20,186 nt of DNA from CAYGUI01 sp964353115. Lineage in GTDB: Bacteria; Pseudomonadota; Gammaproteobacteria; JAGOUU01. A program made the translations under genes and the position numbers. Location: NCBI GenBank assembly GCA_964353115.1, contig CAYGUI010000022.1:1-20186 (forward strand), given 5' to 3'. The notes beneath the pieces were generated by a model, which was not told the origin of the DNA, made no database searches, and saw only the letters and a list, made by a program, of their open reading frames with translations. This document shows positions 1 to 7,208 of the stretch, one piece after another. Each line of letters begins with the position of its first letter. The stretch's first letter is position 1.

Positions 1-1
1 G

Positions 2-859
2 ATTTCTATTATTAACAATAAAATACCACTGCGCAATTTGCTGCAAGAATTTGCCAAACGTTTTAATTTAAATTTATTAATATCTAATGAAATAAGTGCT
101 ACAAAAAATATTTCATTGTCATTACAAAATATTCCATGGGAGACGGGGTTTAATCATATTTTAAGATTAAATAATCTATCTAGTTTTTATAAAGATAATA
201 TTATTTTTATTACTTCTCGTGATGTTAATAAAGATTTTAATAAACAGCAGATTCAAATAGAAGCTCGTATGATACGGATGAATAGACATTATATTAGCGA
301 GCTTGGGATTAACTGGGATTTGAAAAACAAATCTTTGGTATTTAATAAAGTATTTGATAAAAACTCTTTAGATCCAAAACTATCTTTTTATGAAAATCAG
401 GGGGTATTAGAAACTTTATCCAATCCGAAAATAATAGTTAGTGAAGGTCATGAAGCGCGGATTGAGCAGGGGCAAAGCATTCCATATCAAGAAACAGCCA
501 AATACGGTGCTACTTCTACCAGTTTCAAAAACGCTGCACTTAGTATGAAAGTAATTGCCAATATTGTTGATAATAAGAAAATTTTATTGAAATTAGCTTT
601 TTCTAATAATTTTGCTAATTTACAAAATACAATAAATAATTATCCAGTAATAGAAACACAAGAGCTTGAAACGCAAATTTTGTTAAATAATGATTCAATG
701 ATTGTTCTTGGGGGAATTATTAGTAAAATGAAAACGCAAAATGCAAACTCTTTACCAATCATTAGTCATGCACCTTTAATAGGAGCTTTTTTTAATAGCA
801 ACATGCAAAATAATGATAAATCTGAATTTTTTATCTTCCTAACTGCAAAAATCATTTAG
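2..859 (+). CDS. pilQ: PilQ-type secretin, C-terminal part (5' end outside window)
   Basis: The frame is open from base 2 and has no convincing start, so the gene begins upstream; a TTG at 38 is only an internal codon. About 285 residues are visible. The first part (about 75 residues, ending near NIIFITS) looks like an STN/N0 short domain of the IPWETGFNHIL type. It is followed directly by the secretin domain: IQIEARMIRMNRHYISELGI, then a GVLETLSNPKIIVSEG stretch, and a C-terminal VLGGII...PLIGAFF motif typical of outer-membrane secretin channels. Secretins form the multimeric pore of type IV pili or type II secretion. The shikimate-kinase-like gene 15 bp downstream matches the classical gammaproteobacterial pilQ-aroK order, which favours PilQ (or the related HofQ) over a type II GspD. 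The part before the STN domain cannot be judged here. Confidence 0.85.
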   Translation: MSIINNKIPLRNLLQEFAKRFNLNLLISNEISATKNISLSLQNIPWETGFNHILRLNNLSSFYKDNIIFITSRDVNKDFNKQQIQIEARMIRMNRHYISELGINWDLKNKSLVFNKVFDKNSLDPKLSFYENQGVLETLSNPKIIVSEGHEARIEQGQSIPYQETAKYGATSTSFKNAALSMKVIANIVDNKKILLKLAFSNNFANLQNTINNYPVIETQELETQILLNNDSMIVLGGIISKMKTQNANSLPIISHAPLIGAFFNSNMQNNDKSEFFIFLTAKII

Positions 860-874
860 TTTGTAGTAGAATGA

Positions 875-1309
875 TTGGCGATGAATAGTAATATCTTTAT
901 AGTAGGACCGCCTGGAGCAGGAAAAACCACAATTGGAAAAAAACTGTCGACTATGCGTAATTTTACTTTTTATGACGTAGATTGCGTTATTGTTGAGCGT
1001 GCAGGAGTTGATTTAGCTTGGATTTTAGATAAAGAAGGACCTGAAGGATTTAAATCTCGACAAGAAAAAATAATAGCTGAGTTAAGTGAATATGAGCGAG
1101 TTGTCGTTGCAGCAGGGGCTTCGGTTGTTGAATCCAATAAAAATCTTAATAAAATGAGTAAACGAGGGATTATAGTTTGCCTTAATCCTTATCAAGAACA
1201 AGAAAATATTGACAAAGTTTTTACTAAATCTGCTGATGTCGTTATCTCTGTAATTAATAAAAATATAAAAGCAGTGATCGATGAAATATTAGAGCGAATA
1301 AAAATATGA
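875..1309 (+). CDS. aroK: Degenerate shikimate-kinase-like protein lacking the LID
   Basis: This 144-aa protein aligns with E. coli AroK (about 173 aa) almost without gaps for the first 105 residues, which favours the TTG start (875) over the ATG at 881. Intact: the P-loop GPPGAGKTT (residues 11-19) and the FYDVD segment carrying the shikimate-binding Asp (D36). Altered: the Arg of GFRDR is Lys (K60), and the GGG motif that contacts shikimate reads GAS (81-83). After residue ~108 roughly 28 residues are missing, exactly the part that in AroK holds the LID with its RPLL arginine and the second substrate Arg (RNPLY motif). Canonical shikimate phosphorylation therefore looks unlikely; it may be a decaying enzyme or a repurposed nucleotide-binding protein. 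No aroB follows. It sits 15 bp after pilQ and overlaps hemE by 4 bp (ATGA), so it may be kept for translational coupling. Confidence 0.85.
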   Translation: MAMNSNIFIVGPPGAGKTTIGKKLSTMRNFTFYDVDCVIVERAGVDLAWILDKEGPEGFKSRQEKIIAELSEYERVVVAAGASVVESNKNLNKMSKRGIIVCLNPYQEQENIDKVFTKSADVVISVINKNIKAVIDEILERIKI

Positions 1310-2364
1310 GTAGTATCAAAAATAATAATTTTTTAAAAGCATTGAGACACGAAAAAGTTGATCATACTCCAGTATGGATTATGCGTCAGGCAGGCAGATA
1401 TTTACCTGAGTATCGTGCAGTTCGTAAAAAAATCCCAGATTTTTTAACTTTATGTAAAACTCCAGAATTAGCTTGCGAAGTTACTATGCAGCCGCTAGCG
1501 CGTTTTAATTTAGATGCAGCAATAGTTTTTTCAGATATTTTAACCATACCAGATGCTATGGGTTTAGGACTTTATTTTGAAACTGGAGAAGGTCCAAAGT
1601 TTTCAGATCCTATTAAAAATATCGAAGATATTAAAAAGTTACAAAATATAAATATTGCTGATAATTTAGAAAATCTACAATATGTTTTTGATGCAGTATC
1701 ACTTGTTAAAAAGAATTTAAATAATCAAATTCCGTTAATAGGATTTTCTGGTAGTCCATGGACTTTGGCGGTCTATATGATAGAGGGTGGTAGTACTAAA
1801 GATTTTAGAAAAATTAAAACCATGCTTTATCAAGATCCAGAATCTCTTAAAATTTTATTAAATTTATTAGCTGACAATATTGCCGAATATCTAATTCAGC
1901 AAATTAAAGCTGGTGCTGATGCTGTGCAAATTTTCGATACCTGGGGCGGTGTGTTAGGGCATTATGAGTATTTGGAATTTTCATTGGAATATATAAAAAA
2001 AATAATTAGCAAAGTAAAAAATTATGATCAAAATATTCCGATTATAATTTTCACCAAATCTGGTGGCTTATGGCTAAATGAAATGGTTGAGTCTGGAGCG
2101 GATTGTTTAGGTCTTGATTGGACTATGAGCATTAAAGAAGCTCGTGAAAGAGTTGGGGCGCAAGTGGCGCTACAAGGTAATCTTGATCCTGCGGTTTTAT
2201 ACGGCTCTGATAAAATGATAGAGCGCGAAGTTAAACGTGTTTTAGATGATTTTGGTCCTCATAACGGCCATGTGTTTAACTTGGGACATGGAATTACACC
2301 TTTTGTTGAGCCGGAAAAATTGGGATTGGTTGTTGATTTGGTGCATTCTTACACCGCAAAATAG
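1306..2364 (+). CDS. hemE: Uroporphyrinogen decarboxylase
   Basis: HemE removes the four acetate carboxyl groups of uroporphyrinogen III to give coproporphyrinogen III, a cytoplasmic step of haem biosynthesis. The 352-aa length matches the family (about 354 aa in E. coli). Visible hallmarks are TPVWIMRQAGRYLPEYR near the N-terminus (the arginine-rich substrate-binding signature), GFSGSPWTLAVYMIEGG in the middle, the FDTWGG segment and FNLGHGITPFVEPE near the C-terminus. The ATG at 1306 overlaps the stop of the upstream aroK-like gene in an ATGA junction, indicating translational coupling. In Pseudomonas the pilQ-aroK cluster continues with aroB and other genes before hemE; here these are missing, which suggests a deletion joined aroK to hemE. 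The enzyme looks complete and functional. Confidence 0.97.
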   Translation: MSSIKNNNFLKALRHEKVDHTPVWIMRQAGRYLPEYRAVRKKIPDFLTLCKTPELACEVTMQPLARFNLDAAIVFSDILTIPDAMGLGLYFETGEGPKFSDPIKNIEDIKKLQNINIADNLENLQYVFDAVSLVKKNLNNQIPLIGFSGSPWTLAVYMIEGGSTKDFRKIKTMLYQDPESLKILLNLLADNIAEYLIQQIKAGADAVQIFDTWGGVLGHYEYLEFSLEYIKKIISKVKNYDQNIPIIIFTKSGGLWLNEMVESGADCLGLDWTMSIKEARERVGAQVALQGNLDPAVLYGSDKMIEREVKRVLDDFGPHNGHVFNLGHGITPFVEPEKLGLVVDLVHSYTAK

Positions 2365-2371
2365 TTTATTC

Positions 2372-2400
2372 TTGCAATAATTACATAAACATGGTATCGT
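2372..2400 (+). promoter_or_regulatory. Candidate sigma-70 promoter for rpsA
   Basis: TTGCAA (2372-2377), a 17-bp spacer, and TATCGT (2395-2400) preceded by TG one base upstream (extended -10, TGGTATCGT). Transcription would start near 2407, leaving a leader of about 95 nt before the S1 start. The leader contains a short hairpin, CCTTGA (2431-2436) with TCGAGG (2442-2447). rpsA leaders of gammaproteobacteria are known to be autoregulated by S1 through hairpins; whether this one is cannot be seen directly. Confidence 0.45.
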
Positions 2401-2502
2401 GGCTGTGCATTTTTTTAAATTGCGCCAGGGCCTTGATTTTATCGAGGAAATTAACTTTTAAAATATACGTGAGGGTCAATGAACTTCACAGAGGGTAGTT
2501 TG

Positions 2503-4176
2503 ATGAGCGAACGTTTCGCTGATCTTTTTGAAAAGAGTGTCAATAGCAGTCTATTTAGACCAGGAGCTAAAATCAAAGGTACTGTTGTCCATGTTGGAAA
2601 GGACAAGATTACCATCGATGCTGGTTTAAAATCCGAAGGAATAATTCCAACATCAGAATTTTATAATCAAAAAGGCGAAGTTGAAGTTAGTGTTAACGAC
2701 GAAGTAGAAGTATTTCTAGAAACAGTTGAAGATGGTAATGGAGCAACTATCTTATCACGTGAAAAAGCTAAACGAGCAGAAGCGTGGGAAGATCTAATTC
2801 GTGCCTATGAAAATAAAGAAACTGTTAAAGGTTTAGTTATTAACAAGGTAAAAGGTGGTTTAATTATCGAAATCACTGGTATTCGCGGATTCTTACCAGG
2901 ATCTCAAATGGATGTTAAACCTGCTCATGAAGTTGATATTAGTGAAGGAGATCTAATCGATCTTAGAGTAATTAATATTGATGATAAGCGCAGTAACATT
3001 GTAGTATCTCGTCGTGCAGTAATTGAAAGTGAAACTAGCGCAGAGCGTCAAGAAGTTTTATCTAAATTAGAAATCGGCCAAGAAGTTGAAGGTGTTGTTA
3101 AAAATATCACTGATTACGGTGCGTTCGTTGATTTAGGTGGTATTGATGGTCTATTGCATATTACTGATATGTCATGGACAAGAATTAATCATCCAACAGC
3201 AGTAATTTCTCTTGGTGATTCTATCAAAGTTAAAGTATTAAGCTTTGACAAAGAACGTAGTCGTGTATCTTTAGGCTTGAAACAAATGGGCAACGATCCA
3301 TGGCATGATATTAAAGGCCGTTTCCCACTTAACAGCAAAATTGCTGGTAAAATTAGCAATATTGCAGACTATGGTTGCTTTGTTGAACTTTCACCAGGAA
3401 TCGAAGGCTTAGTGCATGTATCTGAAATGGATTGGACTAACAAAAATGTTAATCCAAACAAATTAGTACAATTAGGTCAAGAAGTTGAAGTAATGGTTCT
3501 TGATATCGATGAAGATCGTCGTCGTATTTCTTTAGGCTTGAAGCAATGTCAAATTAATCCGTGGCAAGCTTTTGCTGAAGAGCATCAAAAAGGCGAGCAT
3601 ATTAAAGGTCAAATTCAATCTATCACTGACTTCGGTATTTTCTTAGGTCTTGAAGGTGGTATTGATGGTTTAGTTCACGTTTCTGATATTTCTTGGAAAG
3701 AGCAGGGCGAACAAGCTATTCGTAACTACAAAAAAGGTCAAGAAATCGAAACTGTGATTCTAGGTATTGAGCCTGAGCGTGAGCGTATTTCTCTTGGTAT
3801 TAAACAACTAGAATCTGATCCATTCGAAAGCTATGTGGCGATTAATGGTAAAGGTAGTATCGTAACAGGTAAAGTTGTTGAAGTTCAGCCAAAAGAAGTT
3901 ACTGTTGAGCTTGCAACAGAAGTTCTAGCGACAATGAAAGCTTATGAAATTTCTCGCGATGAGAAAATTGAAGATGCGAGTGAAAAATTAAGTGTTGGTG
4001 ATGAAGTGGAAGCACGCATTACTAATGTTGATAAGAAAAATCGCACTATTCAAATTTCTGTTAGAGCGAAAGATGTTCATGAAGAGAAGAAAGCTATTAA
4101 AGAATTCAGTAAGGATTCAAAAGTTAGCTCTTCTTTAGGTGACTTCATTAAGCAGCAAATAGATAAAGGAGAATAA
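2503..4176 (+). CDS. rpsA: 30S ribosomal protein S1
   Basis: S1 recruits mRNA to the small ribosomal subunit. The protein is 557 aa from this start and has six S1 (OB-fold) repeats, including GVVKNITDYGAFVDLGGIDG, GKISNIADYGCFVEL and GQIQSITDFGIFLGLEGGID. It matches the gammaproteobacterial form almost motif for motif (LSREKAKR, VVSRRAVIESE, ISLGLKQC, ERERISLGIKQL). Start choice: an ATG at 2479 would add eight residues, but the ATG at 2503 has GAGGG (2491-2495) at an ideal 7-nt distance, and MSERFADLFEKS aligns with the known N-terminus MTESFAQLFEES. The same GAGGGT word also precedes the upstream ATG, at a poor 3-nt spacing. cmk, the usual upstream neighbour, is absent; the gene is instead preceded by hemE and followed by a strong terminator. 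The C-terminal tail is short. Confidence 0.97.
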   Translation: MSERFADLFEKSVNSSLFRPGAKIKGTVVHVGKDKITIDAGLKSEGIIPTSEFYNQKGEVEVSVNDEVEVFLETVEDGNGATILSREKAKRAEAWEDLIRAYENKETVKGLVINKVKGGLIIEITGIRGFLPGSQMDVKPAHEVDISEGDLIDLRVINIDDKRSNIVVSRRAVIESETSAERQEVLSKLEIGQEVEGVVKNITDYGAFVDLGGIDGLLHITDMSWTRINHPTAVISLGDSIKVKVLSFDKERSRVSLGLKQMGNDPWHDIKGRFPLNSKIAGKISNIADYGCFVELSPGIEGLVHVSEMDWTNKNVNPNKLVQLGQEVEVMVLDIDEDRRRISLGLKQCQINPWQAFAEEHQKGEHIKGQIQSITDFGIFLGLEGGIDGLVHVSDISWKEQGEQAIRNYKKGQEIETVILGIEPERERISLGIKQLESDPFESYVAINGKGSIVTGKVVEVQPKEVTVELATEVLATMKAYEISRDEKIEDASEKLSVGDEVEARITNVDKKNRTIQISVRAKDVHEEKKAIKEFSKDSKVSSSLGDFIKQQIDKGE

Positions 4177-4198
4177 AGAATATTTATTTTCTTAGTCT

Positions 4199-4232
4199 AA
4201 AAAAAATCCCCGCTTTTGCGGGGATTTTTTTT
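4199..4232. terminator. Strong bidirectional intrinsic terminator after rpsA
   Basis: A perfect hairpin: eight A, then TCCCCGC (to 4213), loop TTTT (4214-4217), GCGGGGA (4218-4224), then eight T (to 4232). Because the A and T tracts are symmetric it can terminate both rpsA on the plus strand and the interrupted gene that ends at 4254 on the minus strand. Confidence 0.95.
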
Positions 4233-4253
4233 ATCTTAATTTTACTTAAAAAT

Positions 4254-4709
4254 CTATGTTTTTAATGCAATCTTACTCGGATTATAAGCCTTAAGTTTTT
4301 TAAAATTTTGTGCAGAAAATATAGCTGTTTCACCATCTGTGAAAGTATAAGAAGTGCGCATTTTATAAAAATTAAAGTAGTCTTGATGTTTAGTAAAAGA
4401 AGCTTTCATAGTAAAACATTTATTTAAAGATGCAACTTCTATATTAACTTCATTATCTTTAATAGAAGCATTATCTATAGCTTTTATCAAAGCACCTTTA
4501 TCAAATCGTAAAACTCGAGATTCACCTTTTTCATCGAGTAAATTTTATAAAATTATTTCGTATGAATATAATCCTTGAGCAATGGTGAAGTTATTTGGTG
4601 TTGAAGATAAAAACCAGCACCAGCCAAATCTTCTAGATGATAAAAAAGTTCCACCTTTATCAAAAAGATCTAATATTTGTTTTTTTTGTGCTGTATTTAA
4701 ATTTTGCAA
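4254..4709 (-). pseudogene. Small unknown gene interrupted by an in-frame stop
   Basis: On the minus strand a TTG at 4709 stands 6 nt after a strong Shine-Dalgarno sequence (GGGAGG, the complement of 4716-4721). It opens a frame of 54 codons beginning LQNLNTAQKKQILDLFDKGG, stopped by TAA at 4547-4545. The same frame continues immediately after that stop for 97 more codons (NLLDEKGESRVLRFDKGALI..., ending NPSKIALKT) to the stop at 4254. With the single stop read through it would be about 151 residues with no frameshift. The simplest reading is a nonsense mutation in a once-continuous gene. Alternatives are a genuine 54-aa peptide, or a separate 78-aa product from the ATG at 4490, which has no clear ribosome site. 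The family is not recognised. It lies 34 bp downstream of typA on the same strand and may be co-transcribed with it. Confidence 0.6.
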
Positions 4710-4743
4710 GAAAAACCTCCCTGTCTATTAATCCTATTTGAAA

Positions 4744-6555
4744 TTAATCGCCTTTTTTACTGCGCTTTCTTTCGTTTTCTTTTAAATATTTTTTTCTAAG
4801 TCTAATACTCTCTGGAGTTATTTCAACTAACTCGTCATCTTCAATAAATGTAAGAGCTTGCTCAAGACTTAATTTTCTCGGTGGAGTTAAAATAATATTT
4901 TCATCAGTTCCAGCTGCACGAATATTGGTTAATTGCTTGCCTTTAACAGGATTCACAACTAAATCATTATCACGTGAGTGAATACCGATAATCATACCTT
5001 CATATACTTCAACGCCTGGGCCAAGAAATAAGGTGCCGCGAGTTTGCAGATTAAATAATGAAAATCCAGTAGTTTTACCTGGACCATTAGCAATCATAAC
5101 GCCATTAAGTCGGCGTGTAACAGTTCCTGCTTTTTTAGGACCATAATGATCAAAGCTATGATAAAAAAGTCCAGAGCCAGAAGTGGTTGTTACAAAGTCA
5201 GGGTGAAAACCAATTAAACCGCGCGATGGCACCATATAATCAAGTCTTACTCGGCCTCGGCCATCAACTTCCATATTTTGTAGTTCACCTAAGCGATTAG
5301 CTAATTTTTCCATAATTGCACCTTGGTGTTGCTCTTCAATATCAATCATAACTTGCTCATACGGCTCAGTAACATCGCCGTTCTCATCATGACGGAAAAT
5401 AACTTCCGGTTTTGATACCGCAAGCTCAAAGCCTTCACGGCGCATAGTTTCAATTAAAATTGATAAGTGTAATTCACCACGACCTGAAACACGGAATTTG
5501 TCCGGATCATCAAGTTGCTCAGCTTTTAGAGCCACGTTGTGAATTAGTTCGCGGTCTAGGCGGTCTTTAATTTGTCTACTTGTTAAAAATTTACCGCTCT
5601 TACCAGCAAATGGTGAAGTATTAACTTGGAAAGTCATACTAACTGTTGGCTCATCAACTGATAATGGTGGTAATGCTTCAACTTTGCTTGGATCACAAAA
5701 AGTATCAGAAATTTTTGGATGATCAATACCTGTTACAGCGATAATGTCTCCAGCAGAAGCAGAAGGGATCTCTGAGCGTTGAAGACCTAGGTAACCTAAT
5801 ACCTGTAGAATTTTACCGTTACGAGTTTTACCATTTCTATCAATAATAGAAATTTGCTGATTAACTTTAACTGAACCGCGTTTAATTCTACCAATTGCTA
5901 TAGCTCCAACATAACTTGAATAATCCAAGCTACTTACTTGCATTTGGAATGGACCTTCTAAGTCAACTTCAGGCGGCGCTACTAAGTCGATAATCGCATC
6001 TAGTAGAGGCTCCATATTGTCATTTGGTTTATCCAGATCTAAAGTCGCAGTACCGTTTATAGCCGAGGTATAAATTACTGGGAAATCTAATTGCTCATCA
6101 GTTGCGCCTAATTTATCAAATAAATCAAATACCTGATCCATAACCCAATCAGGGCGTGCGCCAGGTTTGTCTATTTTGTTGATAACTAAAATTGGTTTTA
6201 ATCCTTGAGCAAAAGCTTTTTGCGTTACAAAGCGCGTTTGTGGCATTGGGCCTTCGGAAGCATCAACCAATAATAATACTGAGTCAACCATAGATAAAAT
6301 ACGCTCAACTTCGCCGCCAAAGTCAGCATGGCCTGGAGTATCTACGATATTAATTCTATGATCTTTCCAGTTGATAGCAGTATTTTTAGCTAAAATGGTA
6401 ATCCCGCGCTCTTGCTCAAGCGGATTAGAGTCCATCATGCGCTCAGAAGCTTGTTCGCGCCCTGTGAAAGTATTTGATTGTTTTAATAATTCGTCTACTA
6501 AAGTTGTTTTACCATGGTCAACATGGGCAATAATTGCAATATTTCTTAATTTCAT
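4744..6555 (-). CDS. typA: Ribosome-associated GTPase BipA/TypA
   Basis: BipA is a translational GTPase of the EF-G superfamily that binds 70S ribosomes and helps 50S assembly and stress adaptation. The length (603 aa) fits E. coli BipA (607). GTPase motifs are intact: G1 AHVDHGKTT (residues 10-18), RGITI in switch I, G3 DTPGHADFGGEVER, G4 NKIDK and a G5 SA segment. Domains II, III and V follow, and the BipA-specific C-terminal half is present (SRGLIGFHPDF, FLGPGVEVYEGMIIG, VVNPVKGKQLTNIRAAGTDE). The last residues are strongly basic (KKYLKENERKRSKKGD). No strong Shine-Dalgarno is visible before the ATG; an ACCGTT/AACGGT inverted repeat (6558-6563 and 6581-6586) lies just upstream and may affect initiation. 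The 70-bp gap to the preceding minus-strand gene could hold a promoter, but none is clear. Confidence 0.97.
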   Translation of the reverse strand: MKLRNIAIIAHVDHGKTTLVDELLKQSNTFTGREQASERMMDSNPLEQERGITILAKNTAINWKDHRINIVDTPGHADFGGEVERILSMVDSVLLLVDASEGPMPQTRFVTQKAFAQGLKPILVINKIDKPGARPDWVMDQVFDLFDKLGATDEQLDFPVIYTSAINGTATLDLDKPNDNMEPLLDAIIDLVAPPEVDLEGPFQMQVSSLDYSSYVGAIAIGRIKRGSVKVNQQISIIDRNGKTRNGKILQVLGYLGLQRSEIPSASAGDIIAVTGIDHPKISDTFCDPSKVEALPPLSVDEPTVSMTFQVNTSPFAGKSGKFLTSRQIKDRLDRELIHNVALKAEQLDDPDKFRVSGRGELHLSILIETMRREGFELAVSKPEVIFRHDENGDVTEPYEQVMIDIEEQHQGAIMEKLANRLGELQNMEVDGRGRVRLDYMVPSRGLIGFHPDFVTTTSGSGLFYHSFDHYGPKKAGTVTRRLNGVMIANGPGKTTGFSLFNLQTRGTLFLGPGVEVYEGMIIGIHSRDNDLVVNPVKGKQLTNIRAAGTDENIILTPPRKLSLEQALTFIEDDELVEITPESIRLRKKYLKENERKRSKKGD

Positions 6556-6625
6556 ACACCGTTCTATATAGGCTATTTTTAACGGTATAATTTAACATAT
6601 TTTTTGTTGCCGTACTTAATTATTT

Positions 6626-7111
6626 TCAGGAGTCAATTTTATAACATATGCCTGCATTACATTGCGCATGCAAAAGGGCTCCTTCAGAAGAAGATACCGG
6701 AAAACCTGCTCTTATAACTGGTGGTGGTGGAGTGGTATCTTTGTGATTTTTTAATTCTGGATATTGTTGAACAACACATTCCCCATTTTTTATGACGTAC
6801 ATAAAAACTATAGATTCATAAAAATAAATGGTCAATTCATGATAGATATCTAAAGATTTTATTTGTATTTTAAATCTATTAATATCCTCTCTATCATCTT
6901 TATTTGGGAATACATACTGGAAATAAGCGGCTGAATCTTTATCAAAAAAAACTGTTATTTGTTGCCCATCAGTTTTATCCGTATAGGTCATTTTTATTAA
7001 AGAGTCAGTTATTTCTAATCCAAGATCATTTTGAATTTTTTGTGACAAACTTTCTATAAGAGCAAGATCTTTAATATCTTGTTTTATTAGTTGTGTTGTG
7101 GATATTTGCAT
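6626..7111 (-). CDS. Unrecognised 161-aa protein
   Basis: I do not recognise the family. The protein is acidic to neutral and predicted soluble, with no signal peptide or membrane segment. The N-terminal 40 residues look helical (TTQLIKQDIKDLALIESLSQ). The middle appears to alternate strands (MTYTDKTDGQQITVFF, IYHELTIYFYESIVFMYVI), and the tail has a PPPP run followed by a small cysteine-containing end (HAQCNAGICYKIDS). The size and alpha/beta layout recall small secretion chaperones, but that is only a resemblance. A TATAAT box (complement of 7118-7123) ends 6 nt before the ATG, so the transcript could be leaderless or the true start could lie further in; the next in-frame ATG is around residue 42. 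It diverges from uvrB and precedes typA on the same strand. Confidence 0.7.
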   Translation of the reverse strand: MQISTTQLIKQDIKDLALIESLSQKIQNDLGLEITDSLIKMTYTDKTDGQQITVFFDKDSAAYFQYVFPNKDDREDINRFKIQIKSLDIYHELTIYFYESIVFMYVIKNGECVVQQYPELKNHKDTTPPPPVIRAGFPVSSSEGALLHAQCNAGICYKIDS

Positions 7112-7141
7112 TTTCTAATTATAGACCATTTTTTTAGGGGT

Positions 7142-7208
7142 CAGGCTCCGTACAAATGGTATAATTATCAAATATACCATTAAGAAAGAGCCTGGCTCCG
7201 CGCAAATG
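7142..7208. repeat. REP-like palindromic element upstream of uvrB
   Basis: Nested inverted repeats: outer CAGGCTC (7142-7148) with GAGCCTG (7188-7194), a symmetric 6/6 internal loop, and inner AATGGTATA (7155-7163) with TATACCATT (7173-7181). A direct repeat overlaps the palindrome: CAGGCTCCGTACAAATG (7142-7158) and CTGGCTCCGCGCAAATG (7192-7208), identical at 14 of 17 positions. GGGGTCAGGCTCC-type ends resemble sequences often seen beside REP-associated tyrosine transposases, but no transposase is present here. The last base of the second copy is the first base of the uvrB GTG start codon. Confidence 0.65.
7157..7165 (+). promoter_or_regulatory. Extended -10 candidate for uvrB inside the palindrome
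   Basis: TGGTATAAT is a perfect extended -10 (TGnTATAAT). No good -35 lies upstream, which is tolerable for extended -10 promoters. Transcription would start near 7172 in the palindrome loop, giving a leader of about 36 nt. No SOS (LexA, CTGT-N8-ACAG) box is visible in 7112-7207. Confidence 0.4.

Noticed and set aside
6371..6571. Plus-strand frame of 66 codons opposite the start of typA
   Set aside because: Entirely antisense to the conserved GTPase motifs of BipA, with no ribosome site.
7142..7208. Attachment site or insertion sequence remnant
   Set aside because: There is no transposase or integrase frame nearby and no target-site duplication that I can define; REP-like palindrome is the more cautious reading.
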